Shown piece by piece: positions 1 through 10,742 of a stretch of 54,725 nucleotides of DNA. Position numbers and translations under genes: made by a program. The stretch lies in assembly GCA_008704415.1 (NCBI GenBank), contig VXIS01000322.1:1-54725 (forward strand). Direction: 5' to 3'. Below the pieces are notes generated by a model, which saw nothing but the letters and a program-made list of their open reading frames with translations, made no database searches and was not told where the DNA came from. This DNA is from Sphaerosporella brunnea (Eukaryota; Ascomycota; Pezizomycetes; Pezizales; Pyronemataceae). The number at the start of each line of letters is the position of its first letter. The stretch's first letter is position 1.

Positions 1-1
1 G

Positions 2-241
2 GGATTGACCCCCCTACATTGTGCGACGGCGTCAGGGTATGATGGCGTAGTCCTGGTGCTCATCGAGAACGGCGCCGACGTCTCGGCGGCAAGCGCGCGG
101 GGCTTAACTCCACTACATTGTGCAGTGGCACCTGGGCGTGAGCAGGTAGCCGCGCTGCTCATTGCCAAGGGCGCCGACGTCTCTGCCGTCGATGGGGACG
201 GGCGCACGCCATTGCGGCTTGTGCGGCTGTTAAGAGCATAG
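2..241 (+). CDS. Ankyrin-repeat protein, C-terminal end (partial)
   Basis: The reading frame is open from the left edge of the window and ends at a TAG. It encodes two full ankyrin repeats of about 33 residues, each with the TPLH start and the GADVSA turn, then a third cut short after GRTPL. Ankyrin repeats are protein-binding helices; no enzyme domain is visible. The 5' part lies outside the window, so the true start, length and any N-terminal F-box cannot be judged. The turn sequence GADVSAV is the same as in the complete F-box/ankyrin protein at 32208-33221, so both probably belong to one expanded family. A shortened pseudogene tail cannot be excluded because the last repeat is incomplete. 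Confidence 0.75.
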   Translation, partial: GLTPLHCATASGYDGVVLVLIENGADVSAASARGLTPLHCAVAPGREQVAALLIAKGADVSAVDGDGRTPLRLVRLLRA

Positions 242-831
242 CATGATCGGGCTGGACCAGGAAAGCGCGAACTTTATTCTACACGCGCGATTGCTTGAGG
301 CTGTTTGTTTGTAGGATTTGCTGCTATGTCTGTCTCGATTACTGGATCAATATATCTTACCGCCGTAACCAAAGAAACAGCCCGCCCAGTACGATGTAAA
401 ATGATGAGGAGGAGGGAAACACTAGATCGGAGTTTACTATAAGATTACACATCCTGATACGTTTATCAGTCCCGTCCACTACTCGCTGTGCCCAGTCTTC
501 ACCACAGATCACTCAAACCCCTGGCAGCAGTGCTGGCCCGACACCGGGCTGGGCCATTTGGGCTGATGCAAAACCCCCGTCCGGCTGTTTCGGCTGGTTA
601 CTGACAACACAGACCATGGCTTCGACAGCGCACAGGCAGCAATCATGGGTGTGATGTTGCTGTCAAATGAAGGAATGGGCTGAGTAATAACATCTATTGA
701 TAGTCACATTGTCCGTGCAGTTGCACATCAGCTCACGAGTGTGTCTATATTCCAAACACATTGGACATGGGAAGATGCGAGGATTTCGTCATCACTACAT
801 GAAGTCTCGAAAGCGCACCTGAAACTAAGAA
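242..831. other. Intergenic, no recognised feature
   Basis: All frames are interrupted by stops at short intervals. No repeat, terminal repeat or RNA signature was recognised. It includes the 3' flank of the ankyrin gene. Confidence 0.5.
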
Positions 832-939
832 GTGTACATGGCTCAATGGTAGAGCGTACCGCACTTCAGTTCCGTACGAACTCATCGAGGATGCTGAAGT
901 CCGATAGGTAACATCTGGCAACGAATCCCGGTGTACACA
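832..939 (+). tRNA. tRNA-like sequence, possibly an intron-bearing tRNA or tRNA pseudogene
   Basis: A perfect 7-bp acceptor stem is formed by GTGTACA (832-838) and TGTACAC (932-938). It is followed directly by TG and a canonical D arm/A box, GCTC-AATGGTA-GAGC (841-855). A T-arm-like CTGGC-AACGAAT-CCCGG sits just before the 3' acceptor strand, but its loop has AA where tRNAs have TT and one stem pair is lost. The middle is about 37 nt too long. ACTTCAG and CTGAAGT there can pair, as anticodon-intron helices do. No loop with T33 could be placed confidently, so no anticodon is given. A decayed tRNA or tRNA-derived repeat is as likely as a working gene. Confidence 0.4.
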
Positions 940-1299
940 CCTTTTTTTTTCCACCTGTTTTCACCTTCAAGGTGCTCGTTCTGATCCCATGTGAGCAGTT
1001 GGACCGAAAAACTGATTAAATACCGCGACGTCATCGTCGGTTGCAGCTATAGTTCTGTGGGCTTGGAAGGTGGGCCGTCGTGTATGGCCACCCGCAAGTT
1101 GCACTTTCGTTCATTGAGTATTTACCACTGTTTTGAAGTTCCCCGTTTTTACATCACAATAGCTAACCGGCCTGTCATGTTCCGCCTCGCAGGATAAAGA
1201 GCGGCCCTCGGCGTGCGTTTTCGACGGTGGGCAGATTGGGCCGGGTATCGAGAACACTCAGTGGAAGTGGGTTCAGTGAATGCGTGCCGCAGCTGTATC
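940..1299. other. Intergenic, no recognised feature
   Basis: Short random-looking frames only. Bases 1292-1299 (GCTGTATC) would be the 8-bp target site next to the hAT terminus that starts at 1300. Confidence 0.5.
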
Positions 1300-1860
1300 T
1301 AGTGTTGCACACTCGCCGCTCGGCACGACCCGGACAGGTTTGATCGAGCCCGCCACATAACATCACGTTGAGGTGATCCATTTCGGTAGCGGTGCAGTTA
1401 TGGAACGCGCTGTCTGATGTTTACGATCTTCCGCTGGCTACATCATTTTGACAGATCCGACAAATCGGAACCTGAGTCTCGAATAACTTCCACAGCCGAA
1501 TGCGCACTCCGCATCATTTCCCGCAGCTGAACTTGCGTGTTCTTCTTCCAATCCAACGCAATAGAGCCCTGCTGGAGTCCTCTCGCAGGCGATTTCGTTT
1601 GATTTTGATAATTTCACCCGGACTAAAAATCAGCGGTCAAAAATGAACCAGAAGAGGGAGTGTCACTTATTATGAAAAGATCGAGACGGCTATATGGCGA
1701 GGTTGTCCCTGGCCATTCGAGCGATGGTTGGAAACTTCGTCTCATTGAGCTTCGGCCAGTGTAGAGGGTCAGTAACCAGACGAAGCGGTAGTTCACACCA
1801 ATAGCAAGTCCCTTGGCCGTTCCCAGTCGGTGGTCTCCGCACTATATTGCCAAACATCAC
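1300..1860 (-). mobile_element. hAT transposon remnant (hAT3), 3' end
   Basis: The segment begins with TAGTGTTGCACAC, the same terminus as the complete hAT2 element at 51511. Read on the minus strand, 1690-1860 encodes a decayed hAT dimerisation region: LHWPKLNETKFPTIARMARD matches the corresponding region of hAT2. After an intron-like stretch (near 1590-1685) the frame continues towards GE-II-K, equivalent to GDIITK in hAT2. The N-terminal two thirds, the zinc finger and the second terminus are not found, so this is a dead fragment. Its right limit is where similarity fades. Confidence 0.7.
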
Positions 1861-2067
1861 GTAGATGTGTGATGCACCAGCGGAACAAGGAATGTAGAAT
1901 ACCATTGATTCTCCATCGTCGCGGTGATGTTTCTCTCGCCGCATCTACGCACAGCCAACCTCGTTCTGTTGAAAATAGTCTAGGCATGGAGGTCAAGCGT
2001 AGGCGGGGTCGTAGATTATGGGAATGGTGATTGTCTTATTGCGCTCTTAAGAGCCTATCTAGGCGCG

Positions 2068-2172
2068 TATATATACCCTCCCAAGCGTCACCATGATGTC
2101 ATTCGGTCCTCCATCATAGCATATCACTACTCCAAGCACTCGCTCTTACTCGTCCTTATCCAAGCCTTAACC
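2068..2172 (+). promoter_or_regulatory. Possible pol II promoter: TATA box and pyrimidine-rich leader
   Basis: TATATATA at 2068-2075 is followed by a C/T-rich leader that runs to an ATG at 2173 in good context (AACCATG). This looks like a fungal core promoter, but the frame it would serve is very short, so it may be the relic of a lost gene. Confidence 0.25.
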
Positions 2173-2259
2173 ATGCCTAGAAAGCCAGTTTCTAACACGT
2201 ACCCAGGAAGGCTTCCGCACGGCCTCACCCCACTGTACAACAGTTTGAAAAGCGGCTGA
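2173..2259 (+). CDS. Possible small ORF behind a TATA box (28 codons)
   Basis: This frame starts MPRKPVSNTYPG and stops at a TGA after 28 codons. It has no recognised domain. It is listed only because it lies about 100 bp behind a clean TATA box. It could be exon 1 of a decayed gene or simple chance. Confidence 0.15.
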   Translation: MPRKPVSNTYPGRLPHGLTPLYNSLKSG

Positions 2260-4250
2260 TAAAATGATTTCCGTGCTGCGCACCTGGCTTCGCTGCCGTA
2301 GAACTGTCAAGAACCAAATTGAGGCAATGGATGATTGGATTGATTCGCCCCTGTCATGTATATATTTAGGGCGCAACATCACGCTCGCTCGCCATGTCCG
2401 CGTCATACACAGTTAGCAGCCCCGCCTCTTCCCCCATATTCCGGCACTTCTCATTGGCAACTTGCTGAGAAAAATAAGTCCATACATTCGAATACACCAC
2501 CTTCGCATCCGCCACTGCAATGTTTTGTTTTAATCTTGCATTCGATCGCAACTCCTGCTGCCCCTACTCTGCTTCCCCTTCTCCTTCGTTTTTCCTCTCA
2601 GGGGTTTCCACGTTGTGTGTGGCTTGGTCGTGCCCCCGTCTCCTCGTAAGTAGAAGATGAAGCACACAGCTCCCTCACTAGACACCTGAGCCCACGACGA
2701 CCGAGATGCTAACAGACCGGCCGGCCCGCGGGGCAAACGGGGCCCCACCAAGTACGCGGGCTGGAGCGCGTGTCGCGCATGTCGGATAGGCTCCGGGCGA
2801 CGTTGTCAATGTCTGGATGCCTGACAGGAGCCTGGGGGTGCCGGTTGTGCAGATATGTCTATCGTGCGGATCACGGGGCAATCTCCGAACGCACGAAGTG
2901 GTCGAAACCCAGGGATCCCTGGCCGGTTATCAGTATTTCAGGACTCCGTCTGCGGGTGTTTGTGTGTCGTGCCGTTTCCCCGGTCGCCGAGGATGTATGC
3001 ATGTTGCGGTCTCGTTTCCGCGAGGGAAACTTCGCGAGAAATACACAGCTGACCGATCGTGAAGGTCGCACGTATGTTGAGCGATTTGGAAACTCGGGCA
3101 GCGGAGATGGAATGGCCAGTGGTTTTTGGGTGCAATGTTTGCAGGGACACAGTTTGACGTCGTCTCCGGGTTCTTGTGTTATTAAAAACAAAGGTAGATA
3201 GGTCGGGCCCCTGGGGCGGCGCCTGCACGTCACGTAGCCCATCCGGCGCCCGTGGGCATCTGGATCTCGGTCCGAAATGCGTGGTCCAAACGGGCCTCGA
3301 TTTGAAAAGCCCGTTTAATTCAAACGGGACAGACGGATGTGAGTTGGGAAAACGATGACATATAGTAAATGTGAGTGACGCAAGGAAGCGTGTGAATCCA
3401 CAGGCCATGCGCCAGGCTTCGTGCTCTATCGAAAATGCACCACATACTTTGTGCATCGCGGCTCCGCGAACAGGACGAGGATGGTGGGGCAGACCTTTCT
3501 CCTGCCACTCTCGTTCCTGTTCTGCTGCCTGGTGGCTTCGCCCACAGCTTGCTACGTTGCATGCTGCTCTTTGCCCGCCGTGGCACAGCCCATAAACAGG
3601 TGTTCTCGGCATTGCCGCGTCACCTTTTGCATAACCAGCTGTTGCCGTCTGGTCTTCTGCGCGTCCAGGCCAGGTAAGAGGTCGTTGCGGCTTTATTGAA
3701 CCTGAGCTTGTAGAACCGCGAGGTGAAGGCTTTTGTCGCTTTGACAGCGGAGGGGCGGAGCGGCTTTCGAGCTTTGCTGACTCGTTATACGACCTATCAC
3801 AGCAGGAGCCGGGGCCTTTTCCATGGTCATGACACCGGGGCAACGACAATTCAGGGCTCCAATGTTAACAAGCATACCCCACCATTGATTCCCAAAGAGG
3901 CAAACGACCCAGCTCGTCCAATCGACAGAATAGACGCGCGAGGACCAAGGGCGCCGAAGATAAGGTCAGTACGCTGCACACATTTAACGCCGGGTTCGCT
4001 TGGCTAAACTGTCCGTTTCGTGATCGCAGCCAGCACCGCAACGGGTCCTTGCTGCGCTTGTCAGGAGTATCATGGTGCCCTCGATGGTCGACTTGGCGGC
4101 GTCTTCGTCTGTGACGACAATGCGACACCCAAAAATATATAGAACTGACTGAAAAGTGCAAACCCGTCAGGTTTGTGCGGAGTCCCGTTGGCGTGCGGGC
4201 ATTGTAGACCTCTGCTCATTCCTTTTTTGGATCAGATACCAGGCGTCAGG
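2260..4250. other. Gene-poor stretch
   Basis: Many overlapping frames of 60-300 codons exist on both strands, the longest at 2938-3849 on the minus strand. None shows a domain, repeat or conserved motif, and they overlap one another, which is expected of GC-rich non-coding DNA. No terminal repeats were found. Confidence 0.5.
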
Positions 4251-4290
4251 TGTGGCGGTGTTCTGTGTGGCGGTGTTCTGTGCGGCGGCG
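4251..4290. repeat. 15-bp tandem repeat, 2.7 copies
   Basis: The unit TGTGGCGGTGTTCTG is present twice exactly (4251-4265 and 4266-4280), followed by a partial copy. It lies in the upstream region of the FunK1 gene. Confidence 0.8.
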
Positions 4291-4446
4291 TCACGTGTCG
4301 CTGGGTTCGCGGCTGCGCGGAGCCTTGTGAGGCTGAGGTGCGGATGAGGAAGCGCACTCCTGTATCAGCCCAGACTGCCGACAACCGAGGCTGCGACGAT
4401 TAGTCAGCTGTGACGCTGTTGTTGTGACAACGACGTGTGCGCGTCA

Positions 4447-4540
4447 ACGACAACAACAAGAACAACACAACCACAACATCATCATCATCAACACAACAAC
4501 AACAAAACAACACCACCACCAGACCCACCGAACCCACCAC
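4447..4540 (+). repeat. Triplet microsatellite in the leader of the FunK1 gene
   Basis: Runs of CAA, ATC/ATCA and CAC triplets follow one another directly upstream of the ATG at 4569. The stretch is in frame with the kinase and open, but has no ATG, so it is best read as 5' untranslated leader. Confidence 0.7.
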
Positions 4541-4568
4541 GAAATCATCGCCGTCGCTGCCATTCCCG

Positions 4569-6827
4569 ATGAAAACCGCATCGAATCCCCTGCTCGGCAC
4601 TCCGTCGCGCGCCGGCTCGTCGGTGGTCGTCGATGACACGCCGCTGCGATCCAACTCCTCCGCAGTTCGCCTATATCCCAAGCCTTCGGCATCGGCGTCC
4701 AGGATCTCGGCCAGCGACGCACGCTCGTCGCCCTCGAACCCCGGCGGCGCATCCAAATCCACCCGCACCGTGATGGACAACCTCCTGCGACGCGAGCTCG
4801 GCGACGGTGTCGTCCGCGACCTGCCCGCCTTCGTCGACCGCTTTTTTCCGCCGTCCGACGCAACCGCCGACGTCTACGCGTATGCGCTGCGGGCCGGCCT
4901 ATACGACGGCCTCACTGCCCGGTGGGCGCGCTGGCCGCAACCCGCTTCCGAGCGCGGCGTCCTCTCGTTCTTCCAGGACGTCGTCGACAACCATCTGCTG
5001 CAACGCTTCGCAAGCTCTACCTCCGACTCCGGCTCCGGCGTCTATCGCTACGTACCGTCGAATGAAACCCCCTTGCGCAACGGCGACTGCATGCGGAAGA
5101 CCGATCTGCTGCTTACAACCCAGGTGCCGCCCGGCGACCGCGTCGACTTTGCCGCTCTGCGCCCGAACCGTTACGACTGGCGATCGGTACGCGTTGTCGG
5201 CGAACTGAAGCGCAACCCGACCAAATCGGACGACGAGAGCACGCTGCTGCAGGTTGCCAACTACGCGCGTGAGGTTTTCGGGGCGCAGCCGTGCCGACGC
5301 TCGGTGCACGCGTTCACGCTGTGCGGCCATTATCTGCGCGCGTGGCTGTTTGACCGCTCCGGTGCGATTGGCTCGACGCTGGTCGACATCCACGCGCAAC
5401 CGGTCCTCTTTCTGCGCATCATATGCGGCTACGCTTCCATGGATGCCACCCAGCTGGGCTTCGATCCCAGCATCAAGTGGGACCGCGGCGAGGAGACCGT
5501 CTACGACCCGACCGTGGCTGTGGTGAGCGGTGGCGGGCGACCTTACATCTACGCAAATATCGAGGGCGCTACCGCCAAGCTGGAAATCAAAACCGAGCCG
5601 ATATTCTCCCGCCACGCCATTGTAACCCGCGGCAGTGCCTGCTGGAAGGCTCGGCTTTACGAGGCGGCACCGACCTCGGAATGGATGTACGCCGTGAAAG
5701 ACCAATGGCGTGCGTCGGAGCGCGATTCGGAATGCGGCATCATCTCGTCCATGATGCGCGAGGACGGCATCGACCAGATCGTTGGCCTGCCGCGTTATGT
5801 CTGCTTCGACGAGTTCCGGGAGGACGGCAAGCTAGTCGATATTGCCTCTACCGTGCGCCGCGATCTCGTATCCGCCAAGAGGAAGCGCCGTGCCACAGAG
5901 CCCGCCGCCACCGGAGAGATGCCACCCCCGCCGAAACGGCGCTCGGTCTCGGCGGCTCCGGCCTGGAGTGCATCTCACAACGTCTCTTCCTCGCGAAAGC
6001 GCAAGTTCAGCGACGCGCTGCCCGCCTCCTCCTCCCACAGCAAGAAAATCAAAATCGGCTCCTCGGTGCCAGCGGCGAATCCTGTGGTTGCGGCGGCTGA
6101 TCCGGCCTCGCTGCCGAAATGCAACAACCGCATCTTCAGTCGCCTGGTCATGACTCCAATCGGTAAAGGGCTCGAGAAATTCTCCAGCTACACAGAGCTG
6201 CTCGCCGCACTGCGAGACGCCATCAGAGGCCACCAGCACCTCTACCAGAAGCACCACATCCTTCACCGCGACGTCTCGGTGCACAATATCCTCATCTCGC
6301 CGCCGGGCCACCCGTCAGCAGGCGTACTCATCGACCTCGACCTCGCTATCAACACCAATCGGGCCGCGAATTCGGGCGCCTCCCACCGCACCGGCACTCC
6401 AGACTTCATGGCCCTCGGCGTGCTCGAGGGCGAACCCCACCGCGCCTGCCACGACCTCGAAAGTTTCTTCTTCGTCCTCCTCTGGCTCGCTACCTTCTAC
6501 GATGCCGACGGCAACCGCCGGCCCGAGGTCACCGGCTCCCTGTTCCAGGCCTGCAACACTCAGTTCGCCGGGGGGGGCGACTTCGAGGACGTCGCCATGG
6601 TCAAGGGCGCCTACGTCACCGCTGAGAAGTTCGAAAGGAAGACTCTCGCCCGCCTGGAAGACGATGCCCGGACTGCGCTCGGCCCGCTGCTCTCCGATTG
6701 GCGGGACCTGTTGTTCACCGCACCCGATGAGCCTCGTCTGTGGGATGACATGCACGCGGCGATCGTGCGTAGGCTGGCGGAGTTGAATGCTGAGGAGCAG
6801 GCGGCGGCGGTGCAGTTCACCCCGTGA
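4569..6827 (+). CDS. FunK1-type fungal protein kinase with a nuclease-like N-terminal region
   Basis: This single open frame of 752 codons is the best-supported host gene here. The start chosen is the first ATG in the frame. The C-terminal half is a protein kinase of the fungal FunK1 family. It has the beta-3 lysine in YAVKDQW (K377), the catalytic loop HRDVSVHNIL (H566-R-D568), DLD in place of DFG, the activation-segment motif GTPDFMA, and HDLESFFFVLLW, typical of FunK1. Between the N and C lobes sits a Ser/Lys/Arg-rich insert with several nuclear-localisation-like clusters (KRKRR, RKRKF). Residues about 75-330 contain D179, E212-L-K214 and Q228-VANY, spaced like a PD-(D/E)XK nuclease core. 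Substrates of FunK1 kinases are not known to me. No intron is needed. Family and activity signature are clear; biological role is open. Confidence 0.9.
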   Translation: MKTASNPLLGTPSRAGSSVVVDDTPLRSNSSAVRLYPKPSASASRISASDARSSPSNPGGASKSTRTVMDNLLRRELGDGVVRDLPAFVDRFFPPSDATADVYAYALRAGLYDGLTARWARWPQPASERGVLSFFQDVVDNHLLQRFASSTSDSGSGVYRYVPSNETPLRNGDCMRKTDLLLTTQVPPGDRVDFAALRPNRYDWRSVRVVGELKRNPTKSDDESTLLQVANYAREVFGAQPCRRSVHAFTLCGHYLRAWLFDRSGAIGSTLVDIHAQPVLFLRIICGYASMDATQLGFDPSIKWDRGEETVYDPTVAVVSGGGRPYIYANIEGATAKLEIKTEPIFSRHAIVTRGSACWKARLYEAAPTSEWMYAVKDQWRASERDSECGIISSMMREDGIDQIVGLPRYVCFDEFREDGKLVDIASTVRRDLVSAKRKRRATEPAATGEMPPPPKRRSVSAAPAWSASHNVSSSRKRKFSDALPASSSHSKKIKIGSSVPAANPVVAAADPASLPKCNNRIFSRLVMTPIGKGLEKFSSYTELLAALRDAIRGHQHLYQKHHILHRDVSVHNILISPPGHPSAGVLIDLDLAINTNRAANSGASHRTGTPDFMALGVLEGEPHRACHDLESFFFVLLWLATFYDADGNRRPEVTGSLFQACNTQFAGGGDFEDVAMVKGAYVTAEKFERKTLARLEDDARTALGPLLSDWRDLLFTAPDEPRLWDDMHAAIVRRLAELNAEEQAAAVQFTP

Positions 6828-8099
6828 AGGTTCTTTACCATCGGCGGGGCTCATGGGGATGCGGTTTCCGCGTCATCGCCAACAGCGGCAGGTTTGCCGC
6901 GAAATCTACGGGGCACCACGAGCGGATTGCGTGACGGTTTTTAGTATCGCCATGCTACGTGGCTGCGGGTTTGGCCTCGGCAAGGTGGCGTGGTCTGGGA
7001 AGTGTGGAGTGGTCTGCCTGGGGCGGGGTGTTTGATCATGTGGGTGTATGTGTCGAAATAGCATAGGGCAGGACGGGAAGCGGGGGATTGCGGTAGTGGC
7101 CTGGGAGGCAGGGACATGCGAAGTGATCGCACGGGGATATAACGGCGGCGGAGGAATTCGGCAACGCACGGTGGGTGGGGTCAGGGTGAGGGTGGTTGAG
7201 CTGTAGATTTGTTGTGATGGGTTTGGATCTGGTCGCTCGGGCTGTGGATCGGGGAGGACGGTGGGACAATGTAAACACAATCAAAATCAATAACACGCCT
7301 GGACAGCAATTGACTGGCTGACATATCCCGTCCAACAGCACGCACCCGCTGAGCATGATAACCCTGTTCAAGAGGGCATTGGCGCAGGTTGTGGTGACGG
7401 TTCGACCGATAGCGGTCAACAGCGCCGCCCACGCCGCCATTTCCCCCGGCATCCGTAAGCGTAAACTGCTGTGTCCTCCGATACCACGCTCCGGAGCGCC
7501 GCTGCAACAATCCGCTACGGCTACCCCGGCAGCGACGCACCTACACCGGCAAGTTGCCGATGCCGCGCTCGCTGGTGCCGCAGCTGCATCGGCGCCTCAC
7601 TGGCCATGCCCCCATCGCCGTAAGTGGAATCGGCCGTGTACTTCTGGTCCAACGCCCCGCGGCGTTGCCCAGTCAAGCCGGGGTTAGACAGGCGGTTGCG
7701 CACAGTGACATTGGAGACGTCGCTACGCTACTATATATCCGACAGATCTGATCCCGAATAAATACCTCCTCGCCTAGCTTCAAGCTCTGCGTCCATGCCT
7801 TCGGGGTCGCCCTCGTCCGGACGCGCCTGGCCATCACCATGGGCATCGTCGCCAACACTGCGGACACCATCCCGCGTTCGTTCCGGATAAGGTGGGCTTG
7901 ATAGGCGTAACCGGTGCAGAAACCGGCCGCCCTGCCTGGCCGACGATACTGCAGCATGACCCTGGCTGTCTCCCGCATCTTTGTGGACGCTAGGGCAAGC
8001 ATCTTCGAGCTGCACCCAAGCATGGGGTTTCGCCTCCTGGTCTCTCGAGCGGGCATGCTGGGTAAACAGCGGCGGTCAGGTGGAGGGCGGGTGTGAGGT
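6828..8099. other. Gene-poor stretch downstream of the kinase
   Basis: This is the 3' flank of the kinase followed by GC-rich sequence with short overlapping frames on both strands. No domain, terminal repeat or RNA signature was recognised. Confidence 0.5.
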
Positions 8100-8400
8100 C
8101 CGCACCGATGGAAGTCCACAGACCGTTCTCGATCGGCCCCGCCGACGGGATGTCTCCGCCGACGGGATGTCACCACCTCGGAGAACACTGCATGATCCAG
8201 GCGCCGCCGAATGACTGTCCCGTTCCAACAAGAGCCACGAAGTGCACGCTTGGCCGCGTGTTCCCAGTGCGCGCACTCACCACAATAACGCCCTTTTTAC
8301 CATCGTACTCGTATCGATCATCTCATCCGAACCGAACCAACATGTGCAGTGGCTCCATATACGACAGCAACACTGCCGACCGTGCTCCGACCGCTTGACA
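8100..8400 (-). repeat. Dispersed repeat, copy 1 (inverted relative to 13.5-14.8 kb)
   Basis: Read on the minus strand, this segment resembles two parts of the 13.4-14.8 kb region: the LTR-like block (ACGATGGTAAA..., ACTGGGAACAC...) and one unit of the ~90-bp repeat (GCACTTCGTGGCTCTTGTTG versus GCACTTTGCGGCTCTTGTTG). It also contains a 17-bp tandem duplication, 8141-8157 and 8158-8174, differing at one base. Confidence 0.55.
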
Positions 8401-10035
8401 TGAATTCTGCGAGACAGGACCAGTGGGGCGCTGCGGGAATGCGTCGGTGACGGAGTTCCTCGTTCGTCGTCATGTATGGCGATTTACAAGTCGTGGACTC
8501 TGATAGCGGATGGTCAAGGTCCTTCGCTGCGCCAATATCGTTGGACACGGCGTCCGCCACGTTTAGCTATGCCTAGGCTGCGTCGACGACGGTGCGCTCC
8601 AACCGTGGCTGCCACTGTCTGCCCTGTTTATTGCGTAGTGGGGTGGATAGTCCAGTGGTTCGAGCCGCTGCCAGCGACGACATGCGGAAGCGTTGCACTG
8701 CGCGTGTACGGGGGAGACAATTGGGGATCGCATGTAATGGTGGTGGGGGCGTTGATGTTTGGGGCAGTTGCAGTTCGAGGCTTTCAGCTGGTGAAATTGG
8801 CGATTGCATAGCCCACCTTCAATCTGTAACGACACACCCCACCCAAATAGTGTTTGCGTTCAACGCGCTGCCACAGTGAACTCCATACACTCTCTGTGTC
8901 ATCGCATGGTCGAAGTTCTCGTGCACAGTGCGCAGGATGGAGTTGAACCCGTCGTCGAATCCCGATACGCGACCGTGGCCGTCCGCGCTATGGCGGGGAA
9001 GTGCTCTCCGTGCAAATGCAAGGTAACCGTCTGATCGACCAGATCCATTGCCGCCCTCAGCGTGCGTGCTTGAACTGAACGGGATGGTATACTGCGGAAT
9101 CGGTTGATCTTCTTCCCCCTCCTGACAGCGCAACAGTGTATCCTGGCCCCGTTGGGCCTTGGAGTTACCGTTCTTTCCATCCAAACGGGCTGTACTCATG
9201 ATGCCACCGAGGTGCCTGTTGCTACCTCAATGCCTCTAGTTGGGCATCTGAGGCGTGGGATGAATACTCAGCATCAACAGATTCGCAGGTAACGAGATTG
9301 TAGCCGTGTGAAATCATCAGTTCGGTTAAGCTCAGCATAGGTTGCACAAAACGCAGCTGAAGTCGGTATTCGCCCCGACATCGCGGTCATGCACCACCTC
9401 CGTCTCCGGTTGTCGATGATTCTCCTGTCTCCGGTCCCTGCTTGGCCAAAGGAATAGATACCGTCATCGCATCGCTCATGTGCCCAGGACCCGAACGCCT
9501 ACGGTCTACACATTCTGTCGTCGCGTGGTCATGATGAGACACCGTTATGGCGGTGCAGGATATGTGGAGGTACTGCCTGCTCGGGTGCACCTGTGTACTG
9601 TGGGCACACGGCAGGTACGCGTCAGGGTTCCTGGGCGTCCCACGGATCTCTGGATACTCCATCTCCCTGAGGTTTCAGCGAATGCTTGTGAGGACCGCTG
9701 CGTGCTGAAAACGTAGGCGCAGCATGGGATATGACGGCAGCGAAGATCCAGCGTCTTGCGCCATAAAGCATGTTGTAGATCCAGGATGGAGAGCTCGCTC
9801 TGCGGCACCATGCAGTTGTGGATAATCACCGATCTTTGGAGTGCTGTGGGGTTGACGGGAAAGAGCGCAGTTCCATACAGAGTGCTTGGAATCACTTGAA
9901 GATAGTGGACCGCATGGGGTCAACCGATTGCAGCCCATCCATTTCCATTTCGAATTTCTCCTCCAGAGCGGCGAATCGAATGCCGCAGCTGTCAATGGTA
10001 ACTGAGCGTCCGGCACGGGTAAACCACTATCTCAT
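8401..10035. other. Gene-poor stretch
   Basis: Only short, mutually overlapping frames without motifs are present. No repeat boundaries were recognised by eye. Confidence 0.45.
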
Positions 10036-10125
10036 TATTTGCGCGCACATACGATTCGCTGTACGTGTTGTTGCATTTGACGCCCCGCCCGTTGAAAGGC
10101 AACCCAACCAGCCCGCCAGGCTTTT
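10036..10125 (+). repeat. Dispersed repeat, related to 34738-34830
   Basis: The motifs TTTGCGCGCA, CGATTC, GTTG and CCCGTTGAAAGGCAACCCAA occur in the same order and spacing as TTTGCGCGCA, CGATTC, GTTG and CCCGTTAAAAGGCAGCCCAA at 34738-34830. The element type is not known. Confidence 0.5.
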
Positions 10126-10734
10126 TGATCAGCCCAACGCAGCCCGACACCGCCAGCGGGGCGGGCTGGCCCATGACGACATTGGTTATCTTTTCGGGGC
10201 CGTATTCGGGTCGCAACTTCAAAACCACGATGACAACCAAACAAGCCCATAGGTGATATCTGTCCAGAGATAAAAAGGATGCACATGCACCAATGCCCGT
10301 CACCGGGGTTACCAGCTTCACTGCAGCCTCGCTGCAGATGTCCTAGACCGGAATCGCAGTGACGGTTTCGTGAATGGTATCGTTGCCTGTGCCTTGTTGC
10401 GTATCAAAAGCTCGTCACTGTCAGAAACTTAGACTCCGTTGGCTTGCAGGTTGATAGCGCTTCGCTGCCGTGTGAAACGCAATCCAGGGAAAATGCGCAC
10501 AACGTGCAAAGCAGTTTGTGCTTTCCAAGCCCACGATATGTTTCTCGTGGGTGATGTTCTGTGTTCGCCTCAAACTCCGCCAGCGCCACGGAGCAGCGGC
10601 TGGAATTGAAAGTCGCAATTTTGAAAACCAACTCGACAGCGTTTCACTTTGATTAGCGCCATGTAGCAGAGCACCGAACAACGCCTGTGCCGGCTGCGAA
10701 TCAGTGAAACGCGCGTCATGGTTTCTCAGTACCA
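10126..10734. other. Gene-poor stretch
   Basis: No gene or repeat was recognised up to the target site of the CAGGG element. Confidence 0.45.
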
Positions 10735-10742
10735 CTCCTTCT

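Noticed and set aside
2938..3849. 303-codon minus-strand frame
   Set aside because: No motif, overlaps many other open frames on both strands, arginine/serine/proline-rich as expected of random GC-rich DNA, and no promoter or intron signals.
4899..5705. 268-codon antisense frame within the kinase gene
   Set aside because: Shadow of the kinase coding frame; GC-rich third positions keep the antisense open.
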